NCBI RefSeq assembly: GCF_040253615.1
Contig: NZ_JBEJGY010000004.1
Location: 3,720,001 to 3,784,000, forward strand
Direction of reading: 5' to 3'
From: Streptomyces sp. Edi4
Lineage (GTDB): Bacteria; Actinomycetota; Actinomycetes; Streptomycetales; Streptomycetaceae
DNA: 64,000 nucleotides
The notes under the pieces were generated by a model. That model worked only from the letters and a program-made list of their open reading frames with translations. It ran no database searches and had not been told where the DNA came from. Position numbers and translations under genes: made by a program. Of this stretch, positions 14,393-22,390 are shown piece by piece; positions within the stretch are counted from its first letter, which is position 1, and each line of letters begins with the position of its first letter.

Positions 14393-15088
14393 ATGCCAAG
14401 TCGGCCTGAGGACATCAAGCACGAAGACGAAATCGTCTGGACCGAGGACGTCAGCTCGTTCGACTACGTCCGCGAGACCTTAGTGGACGGCGTTGGCACG
14501 CGGCGGCGTCCCGTCTCCTGGCGTGGTCAAGTAGGACGCCGAGTCGGCTACGCGGTTCTCAAGGCGGAAGCGCCCAGTGACCGCGACGCGCCCGGCATGT
14601 TCGCGCGGCGCGTGTTCTGGGTGAAGGAGCACGATCGATCCGAGCAGCCGAGCGGGCCTTACAGCTCCGGCGCACCGACGGAAGCGGTCGACCCCCGAAC
14701 CGTGGCCCCCGGCATTTGTGGCGAGCTGACAGAGCGAGCATGGGGCGGACCGCTCACCCCTGGCGCCCCTTCCTCCAAGAAGCGCGCTGCTGCAAAGCGA
14801 CCACAGAGTGCTGGCCGCTCACAGGCGTCGTCTGAGACAGGTACGGCATCCCAGCAGCCGGCCGCCATTGGGCAAGGGGTCAAGGAGGCTTTTGCCGACT
14901 GGCTGCACTTCCGCGACGTGAGCGTCCCAGAGAAGATCGGCGCAGCCGCTGAGGAAGCATTCTCACGTTGGCTCCGGGCAAACTCTCAGGAGTTGACACA
15001 GGCCATCGCTGAGGCTGTAGCCAAGCGTGCTGCGCTTCCCCAGGTGCCACCGCCCGCAGACGACGAAGGGTCGCGTAGCGGGGAGTAG
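14393..15088 (+). CDS. Unknown 231-aa protein next to att site
   Basis: I do not recognise the family. The N-terminal 100 residues look globular and include VSWRGQVGRRVGYAVLK and MFARRVFWVKEHD; a low-complexity Ser/Ala/Lys linker follows, then a helical C-terminal domain (VKEAFADWLHFRD...SQELTQAIAEAVAKR). ATG at 14393 is chosen because GGGAGGGG lies 7-14 nt upstream; the longer frame would run through the repeat cluster. It is the last gene before the right att site and probably AICE cargo. Confidence 0.6.
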   Translation: MPSRPEDIKHEDEIVWTEDVSSFDYVRETLVDGVGTRRRPVSWRGQVGRRVGYAVLKAEAPSDRDAPGMFARRVFWVKEHDRSEQPSGPYSSGAPTEAVDPRTVAPGICGELTERAWGGPLTPGAPSSKKRAAAKRPQSAGRSQASSETGTASQQPAAIGQGVKEAFADWLHFRDVSVPEKIGAAAEEAFSRWLRANSQELTQAIAEAVAKRAALPQVPPPADDEGSRSGE

Positions 15089-15238
15089 GGCTGACCGCCG
15101 AAGCGCAGCCACACCGCAGAGTTGCGTGTCTAACTGAGTGACAACGCCGACACACTCTCACGGACGTCTACGGACGCTCGCGGACCTTCACCGCAGGTCA
15201 GCGACACCACCATGCCAGATCGAACAACCGGCCGAATT

Positions 15239-15283
15239 GCTTCGGGACGAAGAGGTCGTGGGTTCAAATCCCGCCACCCCGAC
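15239..15283 (+). other. Right attachment site: 3' half of tRNA-Pro(CGG)
   Basis: From 15239 the sequence reads as a tRNA from the anticodon loop (TTCGGGA, anticodon CGG) through the 3' anticodon stem, the T-arm (GGTTCAAATCC) to the acceptor strand CACCCCGA. The bases before it do not form the 5' half, so this is not a working tRNA. This is the footprint of site-specific integration into a tRNA 3' end: the restored tRNA should lie left of the window and the element between the two copies. Confidence 0.85.
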
Positions 15284-15299
15284 AGCTGTAACACCAGGT

Positions 15300-15333
15300 C
15301 AGGCCCGGTACTGAGGGATCAGTACCGGGTCTG
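15300..15333 (+). terminator. Terminator downstream of the tRNA-Pro copy
   Basis: Arms CAGGCCCGGTACTG and CAGTACCGGGTCTG pair over 14 bp with one wobble around a 6-base loop, followed by ATTTGCGTT. It lies 17 bp after the tRNA 3' end, as for the terminator of the original chromosomal tRNA gene. Confidence 0.75.
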
Positions 15334-15465
15334 ATTTGCGTTGGGGGGCATTGTGGGAGCCGCCGGGGATGCCGACTCCCGGGAGCGGCTCCCCGTTGGC
15401 TGCCGGTAAGTGGCGTTCCGCCTCCGACACGCCGAACACGCCGTGCGCCCCGCGAGGGTCACCCC

Positions 15466-17154
15466 ATGGCTTGTGCTGGGGAGCCCGCAGGCGGTACGAC
15501 GATCGACATGCACCGATGGTCTCCGTTGAATGACCGGCAGCTCGCGCTCCTCACCCGCATCGGAGGCGGAGCCGACCCCGTCACGTCGGACAGCCCCGAG
15601 CTCGCTCCGACCGCCCGCGCGCTCAGGGAGCGGCGCCTGATCACCATGCCCAAGCAGGATGGGAAGTGGCAGGCAGAGATCAATGACGCTGGACGCTTCT
15701 ACCTGGAGCACGGCCATCATCCGGACCGGCCGGAGCCGGCCCCGCGCAAACCTCGTTCGGCGGCACATGCGGCCAAGGAGCCGGTTGCCTCTCGTCCGCA
15801 GCAGGACGCCGCTCCCCCATCCGAGACGAAGCCAACCCCACAGCGGATCCTGAAGCCCCCGCGCCCGTCGCCGGCGGCGATCGGACCGGCCTTGATCGAG
15901 CAAGTGCAGGAAGCCGGACGATTCCTTCGGATCCCGGACCCCAGCGACGCGGAGCGAGCCCGGTATCGCCGAGCCTTCGACGCCGCCCGGCAGTGCGCTC
16001 CTGACGGGTACCACCTCAAGTACAGCGGGCGGGCAAAAGGCGACTTCTTCCTCGGCTTGCTGCGGGTGACCGGCGAGGACGAGACCGAGTGGAACCGGAT
16101 CCGGCTCGCGCGCAGCCGGGTGATCACTGATGTCGAGGACGTGATCGCGGCGGTCAGCTCGGATCACAGCGCGTTCGAGATCTCGGACGAGGTCCTGCCC
16201 CGGGTGCTCGCGCTGATCCGGCTCCTCGCTGAACAGGCCGTCGTACGCCACGGCGAGATCGCGGTGTCCAAGAAGCGCAGGCAGCCGAGGCCGCTGCTCA
16301 CCGTCCACGGCAGGACGTACGAGATCGGCTTCCGTGAGCGGCAGAAGCAGGTCCGGTATGTGCCCAAGCAGCCGGGCCGACGCACGTACGACTGGCAACG
16401 GGTCACCCCAGCCCACAAGTCCGAGCCGTCCGGCGAACTGGAGCTGCTGGTCAGCGAGAACTCGGGCTACAGCTACCACCACGGCTGGAAGAAGGAATGG
16501 GCCGACACCGCCAAGAAGGCGCTGGAGGAGCAGATCGCCTCAATCTTCCGGACGTTGAAGGCGCGGTCGGAGGAGCAGGAGCGGGCCCGGCTGGAACGAG
16601 AGGCGGAGCAGCGGCGTCTGCGAGAGGAGCGTGAGCGCCAGGAGGCCGAGCGCCTGCGACTGGCGGCGGAGCAGGAGGAGCGCGAGCGGCGGGAGTGGCA
16701 GGCCGCGGTAAGTGAGGCTTCGGTCGAGGCAGTTCACGCGCTACGGGCCGAGCACTTCGGCACGGCCCTGGAACAGTGGCGGGCCGCGGGTGAGATCCGG
16801 GCGTTCTGCGCCGCGCTGGACGAAGTCGCCGCCGCGTCGGAAGATGCCCCCGAAGCTGAGAGGCTGCGTGAGTGGTCGGCTTGGGGAAACACGGAGGCCG
16901 ATCAGCTCGACCCTACGACGAACGGCAAGGGCCTGGCCGCCCGTGACTTCCACGCGGAGCCGACGAAGAAGCAACTGCGGCCGTTCCTCGACGGGTGGCA
17001 CCCGGACCGGCCGGAGAAGGAGAAGCCTCCGGCACAGCCCGCGCCGCCCAAGCCGGATCCGGATCCGGATCCGTGGCACGGTGTCATCGGCGCACGTCAG
17101 GATCAAGGGTGGCGATATGGACGCCAAGGTCGCGCTCAATGGTGGAGGCGATGA
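15466..17154 (+). CDS. Large hypothetical protein with charged coiled coil
   Basis: The 562-residue product has no domain I can name. The first 60 residues look like a small winged-helix (NDRQLALLTRIGGG...LREDRR-like pattern ending in ERRLITMPKQDG), then a Pro/Ala linker, a central globular part with GYSYHHGWKKEW, and a long Glu/Arg coiled coil (about 385-425). The C-terminus is proline- and Asp-rich (PDPDPDPW). Similar Streptomyces proteins are often labelled PE-PGRS only because of composition. ATG at 15466 has GAGGG upstream. It converges with and overlaps the next gene by 71 bp. Confidence 0.6.
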   Translation: MACAGEPAGGTTIDMHRWSPLNDRQLALLTRIGGGADPVTSDSPELAPTARALRERRLITMPKQDGKWQAEINDAGRFYLEHGHHPDRPEPAPRKPRSAAHAAKEPVASRPQQDAAPPSETKPTPQRILKPPRPSPAAIGPALIEQVQEAGRFLRIPDPSDAERARYRRAFDAARQCAPDGYHLKYSGRAKGDFFLGLLRVTGEDETEWNRIRLARSRVITDVEDVIAAVSSDHSAFEISDEVLPRVLALIRLLAEQAVVRHGEIAVSKKRRQPRPLLTVHGRTYEIGFRERQKQVRYVPKQPGRRTYDWQRVTPAHKSEPSGELELLVSENSGYSYHHGWKKEWADTAKKALEEQIASIFRTLKARSEEQERARLEREAEQRRLREERERQEAERLRLAAEQEERERREWQAAVSEASVEAVHALRAEHFGTALEQWRAAGEIRAFCAALDEVAAASEDAPEAERLREWSAWGNTEADQLDPTTNGKGLAARDFHAEPTKKQLRPFLDGWHPDRPEKEKPPAQPAPPKPDPDPDPWHGVIGARQDQGWRYGRQGRAQWWRR

Positions 17155-17926
17155 CGCCGTGACCACGGTCGCGTAGGGCCTTGACCGCCTTCTCGACGAG
17201 TTCCCCAAGCCTGATGACCTCGGCGCGCAGGGCAACCAACTCGTCATAGCGCTCAGCCTTGTCCTGGCCGCACCACTCACGAACAGTCCGCAGGACTGCC
17301 GCCTCCGCGTCCAGCTTGCGGTCGTCTCGCCGACCGTAGGAGTACCAGGAGGACTGGGCACGCTCCTGCTCGATGTCCAGCTGCTTGCGGTCCACCTCCG
17401 GAAGGATCTCGTCGGCGAGCCGTCCGGCCACGTGGCGGGCGATGCGCTCGGTGACCGGCCACCCGGCCAGGCACATGCCGTGGCGGTTCTCGAACACCAT
17501 GGTGTCGCTGCGCAGTTCGGCGGCGTCCATGCCAATGAGTGGGGCGGTGTCGTCGAGGCAGCCCAGCTCCAGGACGCCCGCGTCCGCCACCGTTCGGCGC
17601 AGTCGCAGCCTGTTCTTCGGGCGAACGAATCCGAGGATCATCCGAGCGGCCTCAAACTCCTCGCTGCCCCGGACATGGCGAGAGGAATCCACCAGTGCCA
17701 ACTCTGCCGCGTCGTCCGCGCGGAACGAGTCGACATCCGCCCATAGCGCTACGAGAGAGCCGGGGCCAACCCACTCCTGCAGACCCGCGGCATCGCCTTC
17801 GAGGAACCGCACGTGGATCCAGCCAGACCTGCCAGAGCCGCCCACTCGAACGACCTCCACCTGGCGCACGGCGCTACCCAGATCCTTCGGCCTCACGCGG
17901 TACGCCCAGTGCTCGCCAATCTCCAT
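17084..17926 (-). CDS. Hypothetical protein, MEIGEHWAYR family
   Basis: The 280-residue protein begins MEIGEHWAYRVRPKDLG, followed by a beta-rich region (VEVVRVGGSGRSGWIHVRFLEG), a middle part, and a helical C-terminus with coiled-coil character (ELVALRAEVIRLGELVEKAVKAL). From memory such genes recur convergently with the preceding large protein type in Streptomyces, but the function is unknown. ATG at 17926 is preferred; the frame extends to 18052 without a convincing ribosome site. No signal peptide. Confidence 0.6.
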   Translation of the reverse strand: MEIGEHWAYRVRPKDLGSAVRQVEVVRVGGSGRSGWIHVRFLEGDAAGLQEWVGPGSLVALWADVDSFRADDAAELALVDSSRHVRGSEEFEAARMILGFVRPKNRLRLRRTVADAGVLELGCLDDTAPLIGMDAAELRSDTMVFENRHGMCLAGWPVTERIARHVAGRLADEILPEVDRKQLDIEQERAQSSWYSYGRRDDRKLDAEAAVLRTVREWCGQDKAERYDELVALRAEVIRLGELVEKAVKALRDRGHGVIASTIERDLGVHIATLDPDVRR

Positions 17927-18770
17927 ACGCCTATTGAGCCAGGTCTGTTGGTCCCGACACTGGTCATTCGACCAACTTCCAGAGCACGCTGACCGCACTG
18001 GGTTGACGACGCGGGCGCTCCAGTGAGGCATCAGTGCTCTACCGGCACACACCGGCTCTCCGCGCGCACAGGAGTTAGCTGAGTACGCGCTCTCGTGAGG
18101 TCCAACTCATCGGAAAGCGGATGCCGGGTGCTGACTCCCGCTGTTCGGTCAGGCCGAGCACGAGGAGCCCGCGTATGCCGGAAGTGCCGTAGGCGCGACG
18201 TCCCGAAATGCCGTTGCGGCAGTCAGCGTCGATGCCTGTCCCGTGCATCAGGACGATGTTCTTAGCCGCCTCCAGGCCCGGAACGTTCTCAACCACCGGC
18301 TGCCCTGACCTTGCCCTCGTCCCCGCCTTTGGCGGCTGGCGAGGAACCCGAACTGGCTGGTCATAGCGGTTGCGTGACTAAGAACCAGGTCTGTATGCGA
18401 GAGCCACGGCGTGCACGAGGCAGCGGTATGCCGCCGATGGGTGTAACAGCACGATCGGGCTGACTCAAGCAGCTGCGAAAAGTCTGGCTCGTAGCGACGC
18501 CGCCCGACCGGTTCGGCGTCGGCACTCGCAAAGTGGCAGGTCAGAAGCTCCGGACAGGGCAGCGAGCAGCACATGCTGGAGGACCACCTCAGCGGCTGTC
18601 CGCAAATTCGCGAGAACTCGAATCGGCTCCCCACGCGGTGCGGTCTCTTCCATGTCCGGGGGCGCCACCGGACACGACGGCCGGACTTGCGCGGTTAACC
18701 CGCCGCCGGTCCAAGGTCCCTTCACCCATTCACCGCGTGCTGCCGCACGCTCGAAAAACGGAGACTTGCC
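17927..18770. other. Gene-poor stretch
   Basis: Open frames here are short, overlap on both strands, and none combines a ribosome-binding site with a protein I recognise. A 62-codon leftward frame at 18465-18653 is the least unlikely. The stretch may be remnant DNA around the integration hotspot. Confidence 0.4.
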
Positions 18771-19022
18771 ATGCCCACCACAAACGACCACTGGGATGAC
18801 CCGCAGCCGAACGGAACGCCGCCGACCGAGCCGCACACGCCGGACGAGACCCCTGCGGAGCATCCGCACTCACGGAACGCCCTCGCGTGGGCCGCAGTCG
18901 GGCTGTCCGCAGCCTGCTGGACCGCCGGCGTGCTCCTCTCCCTGACCGGCCACGAGGAAGCAGGTATCGTCCTCATCTCCTCCCCCGGATCCTGGGTACG
19001 GGGCGTCAGCACCCGGAAGTAA
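18771..19022 (+). CDS. Small membrane protein, 83 aa
   Basis: A polar, Pro/Thr/Glu/His-rich N-terminus (about 35 residues) precedes hydrophobic sequence (LAWAAVGLSAACWTAGVLLSL, then GIVLISS), so the product is likely anchored in the membrane with the N-terminus in the cytoplasm. ATG has GGAGA upstream, and a strong hairpin terminator starts 18 bp after the stop. The abrupt end after the second hydrophobic segment may mean truncation relative to a longer family. Unknown function. Confidence 0.6.
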   Translation: MPTTNDHWDDPQPNGTPPTEPHTPDETPAEHPHSRNALAWAAVGLSAACWTAGVLLSLTGHEEAGIVLISSPGSWVRGVSTRK

Positions 19023-19039
19023 GGCCGGGCCGTGGCGCG

Positions 19040-19084
19040 GGCCCCTGGCTGCCGGACTCGCCCCGTCCGGCAGCCAGGGGCCCA
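19040..19084. terminator. Strong 19-bp hairpin terminator
   Basis: Two perfect 19-base arms (19040-19058 and 19066-19084) surround a 7-base loop. There is no T-run, as is usual for Streptomyces terminators. It follows the small membrane protein gene. Confidence 0.7.
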
Positions 19085-19531
19085 ACTGGGTCTAGGTAAC
19101 GCCGTGGAGAGCGGTCCTGCGCGATTGCAGAGCCCGTTGAGCACGCGCACCGGCGACGCGGAGCACATCGCGAACCGGGCGTCGAGCGCTTCTCCCCACC
19201 GCACGGACAGACCGAGCAGGAGGCGCTTCATAGCAGGCGCTCGCCGTACCGCCGCAGGGCAACCAATGGCCCCGTCAACCGGGTGCGGAGGACTGCGCGT
19301 CCTCCCCGAGCAGCACGCCCGCCGGGCCGCCCAACGCCGTCAGCATGCGGCGCAGTTGCTTCGTAGACTCCCTGCAGGGCGCGGGACCGCATCGGCCGGC
19401 TTTCACAGTCCGTTGAGTTCCACGCCGACTCGGGCACCCGTGCTCGCCGACGAGCCAGGGAGAGGGTCGTGAGCTCGGAGCCGGATCGGGCGAGCCGTTG
19501 GCGGGTGCCGAGCGGTTTCCATGGCGTCGTG
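19085..19531. other. No supported gene
   Basis: Short frames on both strands lack ribosome sites or recognisable products. A leftward frame beginning MKRLLLGLSVRWGEALDAR at 19231 hints at a decayed gene, but nothing confirms it. Confidence 0.35.
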
Positions 19532-19846
19532 TCAGTGGGGCCGGGCGAGTGCCCCGCGCCCGACGTCTTGCAGAACGTCCTTCGGGTGCCGGCCCGGCGG
19601 GAGGAGAAGGACGCTGTCGACCACCATCGCCTGCGTCAGCAGCTGCCTGTTGGGGCCGTCGGCGCGGAGCAGTCGAAGCCCTCGCTGCTCGGCGAAGACG
19701 TAGAGCTCGGCCGCCGCCTGGAGCCAGGCGTACTCGGCCGCCGGGACGACGCGGTCGCGCTGCTCCTTGCTGTCCGGCTGGGCCGCGGCAGAGCCAGACG
19801 TCCGCTGGTTGGAGTTATCGCTATTCGTGCCGGTCTCGGTCGTCAT
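19532..19846 (-). CDS. Hypothetical protein, 104 aa
   Basis: The product starts with a polar Thr/Ser/Asn/Gln-rich stretch of about 35 residues, then a helical domain (PAAEYAWLQAAAELYVFAEQRG) and a conserved-looking core (LLRADGPNRQLLTQAMVVDSVLLL). I do not recognise it. ATG at 19846 has GGAG 9-12 nt upstream. It stands alone, with no neighbour that suggests a pathway. Confidence 0.5.
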   Translation of the reverse strand: MTTETGTNSDNSNQRTSGSAAAQPDSKEQRDRVVPAAEYAWLQAAAELYVFAEQRGLRLLRADGPNRQLLTQAMVVDSVLLLPPGRHPKDVLQDVGRGALARPH

Positions 19847-20336
19847 CTGAAGCGCTCCAAAAATAGGGAGACGGTGCAGTCTGGTAGGCGACGTGGGCGT
19901 CGCCAGCCTCGGCACACACCACGCGCTACGCGGGCATGCCGGTTCTCGTCCTGAGCGGGCCTCACTCCTGAGGTGACCCGGGCGAGTCGCGCGGCTTGCG
20001 CCTGGAACGACGGGCGTTGTCAGCGGCGTGGTCTGGCCTTACACCGTCAGCGCTCCCACTCCCGGGAGGCGCGGGTCGGCCGGATCCGAGATCAATAGGC
20101 GCGCCATCGAAAGGCTGCCGCCCCTCTGGTATGGCGCCGACGACCCGCCAGAGGGGCGACCGCGCGGTCGTCGACCACCGCCGAAGGGCCGAAACCCACG
20201 GCCCCCTGCGGGGACCCGCCAAGTCGCTGAACGAATAGCGGCTTCCGCTGCGTCAGCGCCCGAAGGGCAAGTAGCCTGTCGCGGAACGAAGGTGGTGGAA
20301 CGGTTGCCGATCAGCCATGGGCGTGCTAAACGCTGG
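19847..20336. other. Intergenic stretch before the heptamer repeat
   Basis: I see no supported gene. The stretch likely holds divergent promoter elements for the gene at 19846 and the glycosyltransferase-like gene at 20540. Several GC-rich inverted segments are present without a clear role. Confidence 0.3.
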
Positions 20337-20486
20337 CCGGGAGCCGGGAGCCGGGAGCCGGGAGCCGGGAGCCGGGAGCCGGGAGCCGGGAGCCGGGAGC
20401 CGGGAGCCGGGAGCCGGGAGCCGGGAGCCGGGAGCCGGGAGCCGGGAGCCGGGAGCCGGGAGCCGGGAGCCGGGAGCCGGGAGCCG
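20337..20486. repeat. Heptanucleotide tandem repeat (CCGGGAG, 21.4 copies)
   Basis: One hundred and fifty bases of perfect CCGGGAG repeats end 53 bp before the ATG of the next gene. A 7-bp unit is not a multiple of three and a perfect array is prone to slippage, so copy number should vary between cells or strains. It lies in the likely promoter or leader region of the downstream gene. Confidence 0.95.
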
Positions 20487-20539
20487 AAAGGCCGTCTGAC
20501 CTGGTTGTGTGCGATCCTGCCCTCGGGCGGAGGTACGCG

Positions 20540-22390
20540 ATGGAGTCCGACGAGCGCATTCTCGTCCCGGTGGGGCGCGACGCCGCACGCTGGCGGACCT
20601 TCGGTGGCGAACGCACGATCGTGGTCGCCGCACGGACGGTGACGTCGCTGGTACGCGTACTCGACGTGGTACCCGAGATCGTCCACGACGACCCGCGGAT
20701 CGCCATCGTCTTCGCATACGACCCCACCTCCGCCTTCAACAACGGCGTTCTCGACCTGCTCCGGACGCTGGGCTGTCGCACTCTCCCCTGGCCCCAGCTC
20801 GCCGAGATCGAGCCCGACCTGCTCGTCTCCGCCTCCGAGAACATCAAGGTCCCGCCCGGCGACTACCCGGTCCTGGTGCTCCCGCACGGGGTCGGCTTCC
20901 ACAAGCAGGTCCCCGATTCCGCCGGCCCGGGCACCCGCCTGTCCGGACTGGTCCACGATGACCTGCTGGCGGCCGGGCGGGCCCGGCTCGCCATCTCCCA
21001 CCCGGACCAGGAGTCCCAGCTGGCCGCCGCCCATCCCGGCACCGTTGGCAGCACGGTGCTGGTCGGCGATCCGTGTCTCGACCGGCTACAGGCGAGCGTG
21101 CGGTGGCGGGGGCGCTACCGCTCCGCCCTGGGCGTGCGGCCCGGCCAGCGGCTGGTCCTGGTGACGTCGACCTGGGGCGAGGAGTCGCTGGCCGGGACGT
21201 GGCCGGGCCTTCCGGCCGACCTGCTGTCCCAGCTGCCGGCGGACGAGTTCCGGGTGGCGCTGGTGCTGCACCCGAACGTCTGGGCGGGCCACGGTGCCTG
21301 GCAGATCCGGGTCGTGCAGCAGAGCGCCCTGGAGGCCGGCCTGATCGTCGCCGATCCCACGGACGGCTGGCAGCAAGCCCTGGTGGCCTCGGACGTAGTC
21401 ATCGGGGACCACGGGTCCGTGACCCTGTACGGGGCGGCGCTCGAACGCCCCGTACTGCTCGGCGCGTTCGGGTCGGAGGCCGTTCCGGGCACGGCCGGGA
21501 GCGCGCTGCGCACGGCAGCGGGACGGCTGGACGCGGACCGGCCGCTGCTCGCGCAGGTGGCGACGGCGGTGGCCGACCACCGACCGGACCGGTACGCCGC
21601 GGTGACCGCGGCGGCCTTCGCCGAACCCGGCCAGGCGCTGCCGAAGCTCCGTGAGCTGGTCTACGACCTTCTCGAACTCCCGCACCCGAAGCAGCGGACG
21701 CACCCGAAGCCGCCGACGCCGCCGACGCCGCCGACGCAGCCCAACCAGCCGCACCAGCCCGGCCGCGGTCCGCGTGCCTTCCCGGTCCCGGCCCCGGACG
21801 CCGGAATGGCCCGGTCCCTGATGGTGAACACCTCCGTCACGCGCGACGCCGGGGGCGAACTCCTGGTGGACATACGCCGATTCCCCGCCGCGCTGGCAGA
21901 GGGCACGGCTGAGACCGACACCGCCTTCTGGCACCTGGCCTGCGAGGTCGACGAGCCGGATACCCGTCTCATCGAGAGCGCCGCGGTCATCTGCTCATCC
22001 TCGGAGGTCCTTGCCTCGGAGGTCCTTGCCTCGGAGGTCCTTGCCACGGAGGCGGGGCGGCAGCGCGTCGTTGCCCTCCTGAACGACTTCCCCGGAGCCC
22101 GCATCGCGGCGCTGCCCGGTGTGGCCGGCTGCACCGTCGGGATGCGCGACGGGCGGCTGATCCACGTCCGTGGCGCCGAGGGGGCGGGTACCGATCCCGG
22201 CACGGCCGCCGCAGTGGTCTACGCGTGCCTTCGGCTCGATCTCCCCCTCGAAGACACCACTGTGCTCGTGGCTCACGGCGCGCGACGGCAGCGGCTACTG
22301 CTCCGTTCGGTGCCGCCGGCGACGGATCAGCCGACAGCTGCGAGCCGGGCCAGGACCGCCGTCGCGCGGGGGCTGCCGCCCTCTTCGTAG
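20540..22390 (+). CDS. Glycosyltransferase-B-like protein (CDP-glycerol transferase type)
   Basis: The 616-residue product has an N-terminal GT-B-like half: VLVLPHGVGFHK, LVGDPCLDRL, a QRLVLVTSTWGEESL strand-turn and DVVIGDHGSVTLYGAALERPVLLG, which is the donor-site pattern of CDP-glycerol glycerophosphotransferases. A Pro/Thr-rich linker (about 385-415) follows, then a C-terminal domain of unknown role containing a threefold SEVLA repeat encoded by near-identical 15-bp units around 22004. ATG at 20540 has GGCGGAGG upstream. It converges with and overlaps the STAND gene by 64 bp. Substrate unknown. Confidence 0.65.
   Translation: MESDERILVPVGRDAARWRTFGGERTIVVAARTVTSLVRVLDVVPEIVHDDPRIAIVFAYDPTSAFNNGVLDLLRTLGCRTLPWPQLAEIEPDLLVSASENIKVPPGDYPVLVLPHGVGFHKQVPDSAGPGTRLSGLVHDDLLAAGRARLAISHPDQESQLAAAHPGTVGSTVLVGDPCLDRLQASVRWRGRYRSALGVRPGQRLVLVTSTWGEESLAGTWPGLPADLLSQLPADEFRVALVLHPNVWAGHGAWQIRVVQQSALEAGLIVADPTDGWQQALVASDVVIGDHGSVTLYGAALERPVLLGAFGSEAVPGTAGSALRTAAGRLDADRPLLAQVATAVADHRPDRYAAVTAAAFAEPGQALPKLRELVYDLLELPHPKQRTHPKPPTPPTPPTQPNQPHQPGRGPRAFPVPAPDAGMARSLMVNTSVTRDAGGELLVDIRRFPAALAEGTAETDTAFWHLACEVDEPDTRLIESAAVICSSSEVLASEVLASEVLATEAGRQRVVALLNDFPGARIAALPGVAGCTVGMRDGRLIHVRGAEGAGTDPGTAAAVVYACLRLDLPLEDTTVLVAHGARRQRLLLRSVPPATDQPTAASRARTAVARGLPPSS

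Noticed and set aside
15181..15290. Complete tRNA gene
   Set aside because: Only the 3' half from the anticodon loop on is present; upstream bases do not pair as acceptor or D-arm.
18465..18653. 62-codon leftward gene
   Set aside because: It begins MEETAPRGEPIRVL but has no clear ribosome site, relative or neighbour support.
20337..20486. CRISPR array or repeat-protein gene at the heptamer repeat
   Set aside because: Units are 7 bp with no spacers, and the encoded GSREPGA repeats have no start with ribosome site that fits a protein.
22004..22047. Phase-variable repeat in the glycosyltransferase-like gene
   Set aside because: The SEVLA-encoding units are 15 bp long, keep the frame and number only three, so slippage would not switch the gene.
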